In this document: in pieces, positions 21,517-31,850 of the stretch | Position numbering within the stretch: the stretch's first letter is position 1 | Layout: every line of letters starts with the position of its first letter | Origin: Agrypnia vestita | Taxonomy: Eukaryota > Arthropoda > Insecta > Trichoptera > Phryganeidae | Assembly (NCBI GenBank): GCA_016648135.1 | Contig: JADDOH010000133.1 | Span: 372,001-436,000 of the forward strand | Direction of reading: 5' to 3' | Length of the DNA stretch: 64,000 nt | Made by a program: the position numbers and the translations under genes | Notes under the pieces: generated by a model | The model's database searches: none | What the model was told of the DNA's origin: nothing | Seen by the model: the letters and a program-made list of their open reading frames with translations, nothing else

Positions 21517-21996
21517 TGTATGAAAGTATGTTCTAAGAACGCAGTTACCGGATTACGTCTCCAGAGGGATGGTTAATTAATTAAAGATAAATTATAGAAA
21601 TCTCACAGATACGAAGCTAATTTGCATTTGAGAAAAGTGGATGGAAGCCTCTTAAAAAATAAAATATAGAAGTATCATTTACTAGTTACGAAAGCTGTGT
21701 ATCTACACTAACTTGTTATTGAGAAAAAAAATTAACACATGTCTCGAGCAAAGACCATAGCAATATATGATAGGTTCTTTATTAAAACATGTATGTATAT
21801 AGAACTTTAAAAATTTGATAATGTGTGGAAGTTCTTACGATGGAATTGGTGAACGTTGCATTGTGTAGAGTGATCACTTAAGCCAGCTCATACAGGTAGT
21901 GAACCCTGAGCCATCGTATAAGAGACTCCCATCCACTACTCTCATATATAAATTAGCTTCGTCTCTACGAGACTTCTATCATTTTTCCTTAATTAA
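21517..21996. mobile_element. MITE family M, subfamily A, copy 1
   Basis: TIR-like ends at 21577 and 21996 match the family TIR AGAAGTCTCACAGAGACGAA with several substitutions. The interior has GATGGAATTGGTGAACGTTG and AGTGATCACTTAAGCCAGCT. The 60 bases upstream (GTATGTTCTAAGAACGCAGT...) also recur before the copies at 43590 and 55815, so the mobile unit or its host repeat extends left of the TIR. Confidence 0.75.
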
Positions 21997-22340
21997 GAGT
22001 TGTGAACTTCAGGATAACTAGCATACCTACTGAAAATGAGAACATTATTATGACAATCATGTACATGTTTTAATAATTAAAATAGTGTAAGGCAAAGTAA
22101 TTTTGTTGATTTTAATTAATTAAGAACTTTGTATAAACCACTTGGGAGTAACTTTACATCTACCGGTATCGATACTATGTATATTCGTCGGGACGGACGC
22201 ATACTAACTATTCTTCGAAAAATTACAAAGACAAGTTTAAATGAAATTTTTTCCCTGTTAATTCAAAATCGTGTAAAACGATATTGAGAATCGCATCTCG
22301 CGATATGGACTAAGAGCCAGCGATCGCCAGACTTACGTTA

Positions 22341-22760
22341 TAGTATCAAACCTCAAATATTTTCTTTAGAAGTACACCATAGTAGGTACGTTTGAATATT
22401 ATGACATTTGAGTTCGGGGGATTTTGGCAGATAAAACGATTTTTTATTAATATGGTTAATGGGACAGTGCGATACATTCATATTAATGATCGCCACGTGC
22501 TTTTCGAGGGTCATTTCCTCCACTAGACGCTTTGAAGCTGTATAAATAATCATGTTATCATCTACGTTATAGTAAAAAATCTGAATTTTATATATTTTAT
22601 TCGGGTTACTCTATAACAACCCGATACCTTATATTTTTACGTTTTGCTTACACATTGTTTGTACGTGTTATCTGTCAAAATACCCCGAACACAAATGTCA
22701 CAATATCCAAACCTTTTTACCTACTAAAGTGTACATCTAGAGAAAAAAGGTTTGATACTA
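22341..22760. mobile_element. Foldback MITE with TA duplication
   Basis: Ends in TAGTATCAAACC / GGTTTGATACTA, flanked by TA (22339-22340 and 22761-22762). The two arms stay alignable as reverse complements for about 100 bases (for example GACATTTGAGTTCGGGG and its inverted partner). Interior short, no transposase. Consistent with a Tc1/mariner-type MITE. Confidence 0.7.
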
Positions 22761-22899
22761 TAGCGCAAGTCTCGCGGCCACTGACTCCTACTCTAATAGA
22801 TACTTTGACGACCGCCGCTATCTGGAACAGCCCAAATTACACCCTTTCGCGTAATCTACCAGGGAATCAAATATCATAAAACGTCAAACGTAAAAGAAA

Positions 22900-23110
22900 C
22901 GTCAAGATGTGGAAAATCCCCGAACGCCCGATCCCCCCCCCCTTCCCCCCCGAGGCCCCGAGCTCCGCTCCCGGCGCGGGATAACCTATAATATTTTGCC
23001 AATAAGGCAAAGTGCTTTCCCAGGTTCCGATATTTACGTTTCATATAGAGTTATAGACCCTTTGGGCGTCAAAAGGCAACGGCCCCCGGGACGAAGGGAA
23101 GAATGAGAAA
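22900..23110. promoter_or_regulatory. GC-rich patch with C-tracts
   Basis: C-runs (near 22931-22950) and CCCGGCGCGGGAT, followed by a less biased stretch. Three-frame openness gives a 65-codon frame that is not credible. Possible conserved non-coding or regulatory DNA. Confidence 0.25.
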
Positions 23111-23252
23111 CGGCTACTTGTCTTGCCAAATCATCCCTTTATAAAGAGGATACTTTTTAATTCGATTCTTTAGCACTCGGAAACTCTATCGTGGCATTGC
23201 TGAGATGTTTCGGTGAAAGGGGAAGTAAAAAAGTATAATCAAATACCTCTAA

Positions 23253-23382
23253 GGCCCGAATTCAGCGTCAATACTCAGATGATTTAAAGGTTAAGGCACG
23301 CCTAAAGAGCAAAATAAAATACAAAATAAAAAGGCGTACCTTTACCTTTAAATCATCTAAGTATTGAGTCTGAATTCGGGCC
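23253..23382. mobile_element. 130-bp palindromic element
   Basis: GGCCCGAATTCAGCGTCAAT at the left returns as ATTGAGTCTGAATTCGGGCC at the right. The arms of about 50 bases pair throughout (including ATGATTTAAAGGT and ACCTTTAAATCAT) around an A-rich centre. A tiny foldback MITE. Superfamily unknown, as no clear target duplication was found. Confidence 0.75.
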
Positions 23383-25130
23383 ATAGAGAATAATGGCACT
23401 TTCCGATAATTTATTTTATTAAATAAGTAAACGATGACTTCTTGAAGGGTTTTTAAGTTACGGCATTGGTATATTGAGGATCGGTAACAATCTGGTAGTG
23501 CAAGGAAGGTTAGGTCCGATCTAGACATAAGCACATGATCAGCGTTATTTCTTTAAAAAAAAAGGTAAAAAAATCCGATTCTACTAAAAAACTTCCCAAA
23601 AGTATCAAAAATGAATTTAACAAAAATTAAGTGGAAAAATTCTAAAGAGATAATTATTGTGATAATTAAATATGCAAAGCGTAATTAAAGATAAATACGT
23701 GATATTTTTTTAAATATATAAGTAGGTAATATGTAATTTAAGATAAATGTGTAATATGTACTTTTAAATGAGAGCACTCGCACAAATAAACTTCTAGTTT
23801 TAAGTGCGATTATTTGTAATTATCTAGATACACTTATATTATAAGAAATAAATAAAAAGATTAAAAATTAAAAAGTTGATAGTTCTATTCATTTAGGAGA
23901 CTATTAATCGGATTTTAAGTGACAAGCGATTACTAGAATATCGCACGAATATTGAAAACAATAAAAAACTAACAATATACTATTTAAAAATATAAGTACA
24001 GCATGTATAAATTTAAATAATTAAATAATTATTTTTTATCTATCTAACCAACAGTAACAAACCGTAACAAATTGAAAAATTAGTCTTATAGTATAATTTA
24101 GATAACTTCTTCAAAGAGCAAAATGATTTTGCAGTGACATCTTTAATTATATAATTATAATTTAGATAATGCTTATTTGTAGAATTTCAATCAATCTCTA
24201 TACCGCATAAGCTTCAATATAAACATTAGCCATTGGAGATATTCGTAGACTATTTGCGAGACGATTCCAAATTATAGGTTAATATAGGTGAATATAGGTT
24301 TTAAAGTAGGTACTCGTAAAAACTTTTTAATTAACTTAACCTAAAAAAATAGAAACACAGTCAAGGAAATTTACAGGGAAAATTTTAAGCAATCGTACTC
24401 CACCAGCCTTTGCATAAATTATTTTATTAAATAAATAATCAGGATATTTTTTTATTAAGTAGTAATTAGCCCTAGAGAAAAAACACATCGAAGGGAATTA
24501 ATTAAACATAAAAATAAATTAAGTAGTTCGCACGCAATGCAAAAGTGAGAAATAGTGTTGCAAAAGATAAATATTAAATAAGAACTAAAAACACCTGACT
24601 TTGCGGAAACATAAATATTCAAATAAAAATGATTTAAGGAAATTGTAACACGCTAATTATACCCCTCAAAAATGACGGACTTTACATGTTTGAATTTCAG
24701 GTTGACTTTAATTGGTTATTTGTGTGTCCTAGTATAGTGTATACAAATCGAAACACAATTTTCTTCTATAAAGCTATTTATTATTTTTTACATAACTCAT
24801 TTTAATTTGTTTTAAATAATTTGCTCCAGGTTTTCACAATATGCTAATTAATATTTAACTTTCAAAACAAATAAAATTGTCACTGAATCGTAGAATGATT
24901 GTGTTAGAGTTGAAATTTTTTTTTGATTTGCCAAAAAAATGTTCATAGATTTGTGTGGGTTTTGATTTTCAATTTATTTTCTAAATGTTTCTTTTCTGTA
25001 TATTTTTCAAAGTGTTCCAAAACTATAGAACAACAGTGCACAATTAAACATGCACGCGCAATAAAATAATAATATTCTGATCGTAAGGTAAAAAGTTCTG
25101 ATTTTTGTCAATAAACGAGCGTCTTACCAC
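23383..25130. other. AT-rich sequence; PLE-B remnant near 24113-24170
   Basis: CTTCTTCAAAGAGCAAAATG, then ATTTTGCAGTGACAT, is the left edge of the PLE-B repeat family seen elsewhere, truncated after about 60 bases. The rest is featureless. Confidence 0.45.
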
Positions 25131-26189
25131 TAGACAGTGAAAGGTGATCCTCCGTTTACCCAGAACCGTTTTATGAGCCAAAGCTTCCGTATCGGTCCCA
25201 TTCATTCGCCGCCAGATTGGAATTTTTTCTCTACGCTGACCAATACGCTAGGCAAAACGAATCAGTCATTCATCATATAAAAAAATGAAATAGGTTTCAT
25301 TGAATGAATCAGTATGCCCGCCGACATCGCCACCGATTTTGAGAAGACACGAGAACGCCACCCACTTAACATTACCCACAGAAATACAAACAGAATGCGT
25401 ATAAAGGAAACACACGACGCGGCTACGTGTACATTAGTCGGATCGATACAATCAGTTTGCTCAGCCAAGTTAGCTGGTGCCTTAGCACGGGGCCATAGGC
25501 GCTCACGTCATACACGGTCGGCGTCAAATTTATCCGCGGTAATAGCAACCGGGTTGCAGGTCACGTAAAAGTTAATTTTCACGAGCAAAATATTTTATAA
25601 GTAATACGTAATTAAAAATGCAAATTTTTAAATGAACCAAAAATTGACACGGCTGTATGCTGAGAGCTTTAAAAAAGATAACTAGCAAATATTAACAATG
25701 AAATTATTATTATATGTTATAGTACCTCACCAAAAAGGATTACATTACCTTAAATATATAAATTTATTATATCTAATTTATTGTTTCAGATGTATGTTAG
25801 TAGAACTCCATTTTAAAACATTATTTATTACCGGTTTAGGAGGGTGTTTGGCTACTAATAAGTATATCTAATTTGGCTCGCTGTGAAACATACTTATATC
25901 GTCTATTTCCTGTCGTCAATAGCGTTTGAACAGAATTGTTTCTTAAAATCATGGAGAAAATCTAAAAACCTAAATTAATTCTTAAAATTATATAGCATCT
26001 ATTTCTAATACTTTGAATATAAATACAAGTTGTTGAATGTAAAATATTTAGATTACGAGAAGAAATGTTCTGCCTAAAGCTGACATAAAATCGACAAAAC
26101 TGCATACTTAAATTATCCTAAATCCGTTTTAGGGGATTTTGGAATTAGGCGCTACACGTGTATTTACTTTGTTTCGTTGTTGTTAGTTA
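25131..26189. other. Mixed sequence; less AT-rich patch 25300-25570
   Basis: Opposed open frames (25314-25568 + and 25262-25468 -) overlap and neither resembles a known protein. Probably non-coding. Confidence 0.4.
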
Positions 26190-26375
26190 CAGTTTCTACA
26201 GGTATGGTGGTACTTCTTCTTCCTTAGCCTTTTTCCCTCCACTGCTGGATGTAGGCCTCTTCCATTTTCTTCCACACATCTCTATTTCTCCCCCTTTGCA
26301 TCCAGGTTCTTCCCGCTTGCTGGACTATGTCATCAGACCACCTTTCGATGGTGGTACAGGTGGAATGAATTATTC
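26190..26375 (-). pseudogene. RTE/ingi-like LINE C-terminal fragment
   Basis: The minus strand reads RWSDDIVQQAGRTWMQRGR, then DVWKKMEEAYIQQWREKG: the GRPxxRWxDDI...AGxxWxxxAxDRxxW block and the EEAYIQQW end typical of a common lepidopteran RTE-like retrotransposon C-terminus. It is a different family from the R copies. The catalytic regions are absent. Confidence 0.75.
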
Positions 26376-26489
26376 GACTGCGAATGCATCAGAGTCCCAC
26401 TAGATGATACATCATATCAATGTTGTTCGGTTAGCTATGCTAGTTATGCTCGGTTAGCTAAAAAAGAAATCGTAAAACAATGTTCAGTA

Positions 26490-26725
26490 CATGACGTGTC
26501 TCGAGCAAAATGATTTTATGGTGACATTATTAACATAATTAATAAAAATATACTCGGTTTTTTACCACTTATTTATTGAAAATATCAGTATGTTTCAGGG
26601 CCAATGGGTCCCTTTATCAGGATTTTCGACTTTTAATTTGTTAGTGTAGGTACATTGTATTCTGATGAAGGGACCGTTGGCCAACATGTTGCTATATTCA
26701 ATAAATATGTGGCGAAAAGAAAGAT
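26490..26725. mobile_element. PLE-B inverted pair with ribozyme-like cores
   Basis: Left arm starts GAGCAAAATGATTTTATGGTGACATT, runs through AATAAAAATATACTCGGTTT and ACCACTTATTTATTG, then a minus-strand ribozyme-like core (26583-26624). After about 35 bases a + strand copy (26659-26700) and its GTGGCGAAAA arm follow. The + copy has lost the CTGA that should precede ACATG, so only the minus core is near-complete. Confidence 0.65.
26583..26624 (-). ncRNA. Hammerhead-ribozyme-like core, PLE-B
   Basis: The minus strand reads AATC, CTGATAA, AGGGACCCATTGGCCCT, GAAA, CATA, CTGATA. This is the hammerhead order CUGANGA - stem II (AGGG/CCCT) - GAAA - short stem III - cleavage site - stem I. CTGATAA has A for the invariant G, and the U before the cleavage position is C, so this copy is probably inactive. 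Confidence 0.4.
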
Positions 26726-26729
26726 ATTT

Positions 26730-27600
26730 TTTTATTATATTTAAAAAAGAAAGGTTATCTTAATTTTACACGGAATATATTTCCTTCCCGAAAAGGGCCG
26801 TTGCCCCACATAGCGACAAATAATAAACAAACATATGTATGATGATAACGGACAAAAATCGAGGTTTATTTATAAATAGATACAGATATTTTTGCAGTAT
26901 TAAAGTATCTTAAACTAAATATAATAGCGCTAAGATTAATAGAAACGTATTAATATTTATATCACAAGTTTTAGAAAATGAACTAGTCGAAGTCAATGGA
27001 TAATAGATTTACTAAGTGAAATTACAAAATCATTCATCGTAGTTCATTTGGGTCAACACACGTTGAGTCCTTATCGAATTTGCCGAACCACTAACTAACT
27101 CAATAAGAAAGGAAGACTGCTTAGTCGATTGTGTTAACCCAAGCGGAGGAGGCAGTCAATGAACAAATTTGTTAAATTGTTAGTGCTTTTGTCTAGTAAA
27201 AAATAGCACTAGTAAAAATTAAATTAGATATTTATGTAATATGCCATCTGCTATCATGAGAAAAAATAAAACACTCATTCGAAGGTTTTTATATTCCTGT
27301 GTTCACGGTTGGAAGCGATTTATTTTAAATGTATATTTTAAAATTTAAATAATTTAATAAATATGACTAGTATTACGGTGCACTTAAAAAACATAGTGCC
27401 TTGGCTAAAAAAAAAACGAATTATTGTGTTGTGTGCATATTCTGATAATTATTATAACATGTTACAGATAATAAATATTGTTTTTGGGAGAGAAATGCGA
27501 AACATTAGAAAATAAATAGGTTATGTTATAAATTAAGAAGTTAAACGAGAAATAAAATTAGGCATAGTGTGTAGGTTACGGTTTGTGTCTTGTCTACGTT
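26730..27600. other. AT-rich sequence, no feature recognised
   Basis: No coding or repeat signal. GGTCAACACACGTTGAGTCC near 27050 and TTGTGTTAACCC near 27130 are unassigned. Confidence 0.45.
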
Positions 27601-27650
27601 TCACCTTAAACGAATTAATGTTCTGTGTCCCCACCTTCCCTACCCCACAG

Positions 27651-27721
27651 CTCGCAGACAGACAATCGGTGATCACTGGCTCGAAAGGTTGAAGAAGCCG
27701 TTATTAAAACTCGAAGACTCC
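27651..27721 (+). other. Candidate 71-nt internal exon
   Basis: A polypyrimidine tract and acceptor (CCACCTTCCCTACCCCACAG, ending 27650) and a donor GTGAGT at 27722-27727 bracket 71 bases. One frame is open through it (RRQTIGDHWLERLKKP, then LLKLEDS) and closes only at a TAG about 40 bases beyond the donor. The peptide matches no domain I recognise. It agrees in strand with the ratchet site at 14468. It could be a real small exon or a cryptic one. Confidence 0.35.
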
Positions 27722-27964
27722 GTGAGTCTAATGCGTCTACCTTTAACGGAATAGTTAAAAATTCCTTATAGACCCACTGGCATTCTGACAGTGACCAAGG
27801 GACGCAAGAGCATTAGGAATTCGGAGAGTCTAGTTTCCCTTTCCTAGTTGCTAGCAAAACAGTCAAAGTTATAAAAATTACTGCACAATATAGAGCACGC
27901 GGGGAACATAATGATATTATATCGCACATATGAAAATAAAATTCTAGTTCTTTAGTTCTACTTG

Positions 27965-28113
27965 TTAAGTGCATGTTGAGACACAGCGGGAACCGCGCGG
28001 TTTCAGAATCGCGTGGGACCCGCCTCGGGTCTTATTTATGTAGGTATTTATGTAATCGTTCAGACGTAACCGGACGGTTCCCACGCGATTCCCGCGTGTC
28101 TGAACGTGCACTA
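27965..28113. mobile_element. GC-rich palindromic element
   Basis: AGTGCATGTTGAGACACAGC on the left pairs with the inverted GCGTGTCTGAACGTGCACT on the right, and the inner GAATCGCGTGGGA pairs with TTCCCACGCGATTC. About 145 bases, foldback MITE-like. The 127-codon open frame beginning 27973 (+) is a by-product of the GC-rich palindrome, not a supported gene. Confidence 0.6.
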
Positions 28114-28509
28114 AATTGTGTGAGACGCGATTCGGCTTATGAGGGCATTATCAATCTAACTATTTTGCATTCAACTTGTATTTATATGAAAAATATTGAC
28201 AGGAACAGCTATACACACAATTTTAGGAGCATATGTAGGTTGTTCTATTTTGATACGTTTCTAAGAAACAATTTAGTTCAGACACTAATGAGAGGTAATG
28301 CAAACATCATATATGAAAGAGGATACCTATACGATTTAATATATGTACATAAATGAGATAGACAGAATTATTCGTGTTAATTCTAAGGGATTATTGATTC
28401 TAGTTAACAATTATCAATGGTGCCACAATAAAAACCTACATTAATTCATATAATTATATAGCCGTTCCTTTCAATAGTTTTCATATAAATACAAATTACT
28501 GAATGTAAA

Positions 28510-28738
28510 ATAGTTACTTCTTCTCCAAAAACAGCCAAATAATTTTGTGGTGACATTATTAATATAATTAATAAAAATGAACTTGATTTTCACCACTTTT
28601 CAACATATTTCAGAGCAAATTTTTTAGTATACCATTGTCTCCTGACGAAGGGGTCATGAACTCTGTAACATCTTGATATTTTGCATTATAAAAATGGTGA
28701 ATATCAAGTTCATTTGTATTAATTATGTTATAAAATAG
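28510..28738. mobile_element. PLE-B inverted pair
   Basis: Same layout as 26490-26725: left arm (AATAATTTTGTGGTGACATT, AACTTGATTTTCACCACTTT), degraded centre, + strand ribozyme-like core at 28640-28682, and right arm ATGGTGAATATCAAGTTCAT. The arms pair as an inverted repeat. Confidence 0.65.
28640..28682 (+). ncRNA. Hammerhead-ribozyme-like core, PLE-B (mutated)
   Basis: CTGACGA, then AGGGGTCATGAACTCT, then GTAA (for GAAA), CATC, TT, GATA. The order is preserved, but the invariant GAAA is GTAA and stem II is mismatched, so this copy is expected to be dead. Confidence 0.35.
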
Positions 28739-29096
28739 TTACGATTGATAATGGACTAATTAGGCGAAACGCGTCTCACAAAAATGAAATAAGTAAAACA
28801 AAAAAAAAACTTTTTTATTTTCATATACGTAATTATGGAGTTCTACAAACTTACCTTAGAAAAGATACAAAATTTATGTCGCATTTGATTAAGAAGTAGT
28901 GAAATTTTTGTCGACATAATGAAATATTTTACTACGATAGGTTATTTAGATCGTTTTACCGCGCTCTATGAAAGAATAAGGGTACGCGCGCACTACGAGT
29001 TTTTCGCCGCGCGGCAAAAAAATCTGCGACATTTTGACGTGCGGCGAAAACAGCAGGCGCGTGCACTACGGCATAATACCGCTGATCAGTAAAAAA

Positions 29097-29279
29097 ATGG
29101 ATTTAGTAGTAACGGCTTGTATTTCCACTCTCATACTTAGAGCTCGCAAAAAAAGAAGCGGTTCTGGGTACATCCTCTAATTCGTGATCATTTGAACAAC
29201 GGGCAGTTCTTTAAAATATTTGGCGAACTTAACGATTACACCGAAAAATTCTTCCAATATTATCGAATGAATAAATAAT
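29097..29279 (+). pseudogene. Harbinger transposase N-terminal fragment, frameshifted
   Basis: Starts MDLVVTACISTLILRARKK. A one-base loss in the A-run near 29146-29153 then shifts the frame, after which RFWVHPLIRDHLNNGQF, FKIFGELND and FFQYYRMN follow. RFWVHPL...F..YFRM is the conserved N-terminal block of PIF/Harbinger transposases. A stop follows at 29277-29279. The DDE nuclease domain is absent, so no activity is possible. Confidence 0.8.
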
Positions 29280-29336
29280 GTTTTTATGAAATTTTAAAAC
29301 TAGTTTGACCTTCTATTACATATAAAAATACTCCAT

Positions 29337-29492
29337 TCAGAAATGTTTAATGTTTCTATCACTATATTCTTTTGAAGTAATATCATACAACGGTGGTCTT
29401 CTTTCAACTTCCGTAATTAGCATTTCAATATTAAAATCTTCATCCAGATCAGCAGAATTATTGCTTGTAGCCACTGTTCTTTCACAAAAAAT
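29337..29492 (-). pseudogene. MADF-domain protein fragment of the Harbinger element
   Basis: A minus-strand frame contains MLITEVERRPPLYDITSKEY, then SDRNIK and a stop. This is the first part of a MADF domain (LIxxVExRPxLYDxxxxxYxDR), the DNA-binding partner protein of PIF/Harbinger elements. A Ser/Asp-rich leader precedes it with no clear ATG. Only about a third of the domain remains. Confidence 0.75.
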
Positions 29493-29691
29493 ATTATATG
29501 GTAACAGCGAAAGAGGGCGTAGTGCGCGCGGTCAAGACTTGTAACATTTCACAGATTTTTCGCCGCTGCGTTATTTTGCTTCAAAGTGCGCGCAATACGA
29601 TTCAAAACCCTTTGTTACAACACTGCGGTGCGACATTATGCCGCAGCGTTTTTTCGCCGCGCGGCGAAAAACTCGTAGTGCGCGCGTACCC

Positions 29692-30390
29692 TAGCAGGAA
29701 ATTTTAAAAAATAAGAGAAAAGACTAGGAATAGGAACTATTATTATATACACGAAGCTGATAGATTCTCAAAACTGTCATCGCTGCTGGCACTCGACCGA
29801 GTGAAAATTATAATAGGCAAATCTGATTTATAGTTTTTCAAATTGAAAAGTGAACTCCGCCGGACCCCGCGCCTTTTATGTTGCCACTATCCATAAAAAT
29901 GATGTCGTAAGATTACAGGGGACGTTGAATAAGAAATTACTGATAATTTATGAGGGCGGGGGCTGCCCCGAGCGTACCTATGTGGATAAAGGGTTGAAAT
30001 GTCACATTCTTCACAAAGTATTTTTTAGATATTTTATTTTTACAATACCAAGCTAAGTTATGCTTCTCTTTTAGCAAGAATTATTAATTACTACGAGATG
30101 ACTTGGATTGACGCTAACTCGGATAGAAGCTTCATGAATCAGTAATAAATATTATTGATTGATATGCAGTTACTTTGTGGTGCAACATGATTATTTTGAT
30201 TTTCACTAAATTGAACTTTGTAACGCACACACATTGAGTTACACAGTACAAATACAATTTCGCGTATATTTGTATGTAGGCTTATTCTCCACTATGAAAA
30301 GTGTAATATAATTTTTGGGTATGATAAATAATTTTATTGTACAATTGTTATTGTATAATAATAATAATATATTATTGTAAAATAATAACA
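29692..30390. other. AT-rich sequence, no feature recognised
   Basis: The 68-codon frame at 29850-30056 is unsupported. Confidence 0.45.
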
Positions 30391-30393
30391 AGT

Positions 30394-30426
30394 GGGGGAG
30401 TAAAATATGTATAATTTTACTCCCCC
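30394..30426. repeat. Perfect 13-bp hairpin
   Basis: GGGGGAGTAAAAT and its exact reverse complement ATTTTACTCCCCC are separated by 7 bases. It looks like a bacterial terminator but has no such role in a eukaryotic genome. Probably a foldback relic. Confidence 0.8.
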
Positions 30427-30574
30427 AATTCTCAAAAAAAATTTACATTAGGTACATATTTATTTCGCAATAGGACTATTTACTTTTAATAGAGATGCGA
30501 ACACGGAATACGTGTCACATTCATATTCTTACTAATTTCGAATTAAGCTCAACACTTGCGCTGCGAAAATAAAA

Positions 30575-30670
30575 CCAATTGACTAGTCTCCTGGGACTCG
30601 TACCAGCGACCACTGGATCACCAGGCAACAGTCTTAACCACAAGACCAACAAGCTACTCGTACAATTACT
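30575..30670 (-). mobile_element. tRNA-like SINE head, second family
   Basis: The minus strand reads TAGCTTGTTGGTCTTGTGGTTAAG (A-box-like TGGTCTTGTGG), then GTGATCCAGTGGTCGCTGG and TACGAGTCCC (a B box close to GGTTCGANTCC). No acceptor stem forms. It is unrelated in its body to the family at 15241. Confidence 0.55.
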
Positions 30671-31468
30671 CTATCTACCAGGTATATTTATGCCATGTTG
30701 TGAAAACACTGCTCATTAAAATAAATTAAACATATTGTGAGATGTACCAAACTGCCAAATAAATAATATGAAAGGTGGCTCTAATGAACGAAAGATTGCT
30801 ATTGGGAATGATATAAAAAATGCGGGCATCTAAAATATTAATTGAAAAATAAAATATGTTACACCACTAAAAAGTTAAATATGAGTAAGTACGTGAAGTT
30901 AAGTACGTAAGTGCTGGTCAAATGAAGGCACATTTCAGTGGCCTTCACGACGTTTACTAAAAGTAGTTATTACAGCGAACAACTTTAACTGCGAATATAA
31001 TCAGGACCAAAAGTAATCGGAAGATGTCGTCACAATTTGGCTAGATATATGACGGGCCAGCGAACCCATGCTAAATGCCATTTAATTATTTGTGACTGAT
31101 CCGTTTTTTGATGGGTAAATACTTGGTCGCGACTAACGGTTCACAAGCCACAGCGTCCCGAAGATGACCGAGTGCGTCAATTCGTGCCACTTGCGTTACA
31201 ATCTCACGCAAGGGTAGGGGCGGTGCGGACGCAGCTGATTACATCTAAAGAAATCTTGCACCTGTCATCAATCCATTGACACCATTAATTCTCGTTATAC
31301 AATTACTGAGATATTTGTACTTAATATCTGACCAATTTTTGTGACATTATGTTTAACATGTATACCGTACCTCGAGCTGATTTTAAGTACTTACATATGC
31401 GTATGAAGACGGGGGATCTCACTTCTCATCTCACGGGGTGCGTAACTTACGTGAGGACTGGTAGAACA
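30671..31468. other. No gene; conserved-looking patch 31090-31240
   Basis: The patch contains AGGGTAGGGGCGGTGCGGAC and is less AT-rich than its flanks, suggesting regulatory or conserved non-coding DNA. No coding frame. Confidence 0.35.
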
Positions 31469-31628
31469 CTTTCCATTTAAGAAAGACTATCGAATTAGCA
31501 TGTATGAGCCGTGCGTACACATTGTTTCGTGTTGGTGTTAACGGGTATAAAAACCAACACAACGAAACAATGTGCCTCGTACGCACAATTCACACATACT
31601 AATTCGATTGTATTTCTTAAATGGAAAG
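31469..31628. mobile_element. Palindromic MITE, family P, copy 2
   Basis: CTTTCCATTTAAGAAAGACT at the left matches the inverted right end (TATTTCTTAAATGGAAAG). Arms of about 75 bases contain ACACATTGTTTCGTGTTGGT and its inverted partner. Same family as 4350-4500, here with the outer ends better preserved. Confidence 0.8.
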
Positions 31629-31760
31629 AGGTATACCTATAGAGGTATACCTATAGAGGTATACCTATGGAGGTATACCTATGGAGGTATACTTATGGAG
31701 GTATACCTATGGAGGTATACCTATGGAGGTATACCTATGGTCGTATAGCTATACAGGTAT
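31628..31760. repeat. 14-bp minisatellite GAGGTATACCTATG
   Basis: Eight head-to-tail units from 31628 to 31739, with an A/G change at the last base in the first two units and one C-to-T. Each unit holds the perfect palindrome AGGTATACCT. It lies between a full family P palindrome and a following half palindrome, so it probably grew at the element's edge. Confidence 0.9.
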
Positions 31761-31761
31761 A

Positions 31762-31850
31762 CCTGTAAACACCAACACAACGAAGCAATGTGCCTCGTCC
31801 GCACGGCTTAAACATTCGATTGTCTTTCTAACGTGGAAAGACGTATACCA
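31762..31850. mobile_element. Palindromic MITE, family P, half copy
   Basis: GTAAACACCAACACAACGAA, then GCAATGTGCCTCGTCCGCAC and ATTCGATTGTCTTTC, equals the right arm of the family P palindrome. It follows the minisatellite directly. Confidence 0.75.

Larger units (their letters stand above)
28981..29691. mobile_element. PIF/Harbinger element, internally deleted
   Basis: TIR GGGTACGCGCGCACTACGAG at the left returns inverted at the right (CTCGTAGTGCGCGCGTACCC). The inner TTTTTCGCCGCGCGGC also pairs. Flanks TAA and TAG fit a 3-base Harbinger target site with one change. The element carries pieces of the two proteins such elements encode: a transposase N-terminus (+) and a MADF-type protein (-), convergently arranged. 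About 0.7 kb against several kb for autonomous elements. Confidence 0.85.

Noticed and set aside
27973..28356. 127-codon frame
   Set aside because: Its first third is a GC-rich palindrome and the rest is AT-driven. No domain or homologue recognised.
28845..28880. Minus-strand TTTTCTAAG|GTAAGT as a second ratchet site
   Set aside because: Opposite strand to the other splice signals and AAG instead of CAG. Such matches are expected by chance in AT-rich DNA.
30394..30426. Intrinsic transcription terminator
   Set aside because: Hairpin geometry fits, but the genome is eukaryotic and no gene ends there.
31628..31760. CRISPR-like regular repeats
   Set aside because: Units are contiguous 14-mers without spacers in a eukaryotic genome, so this is a minisatellite.
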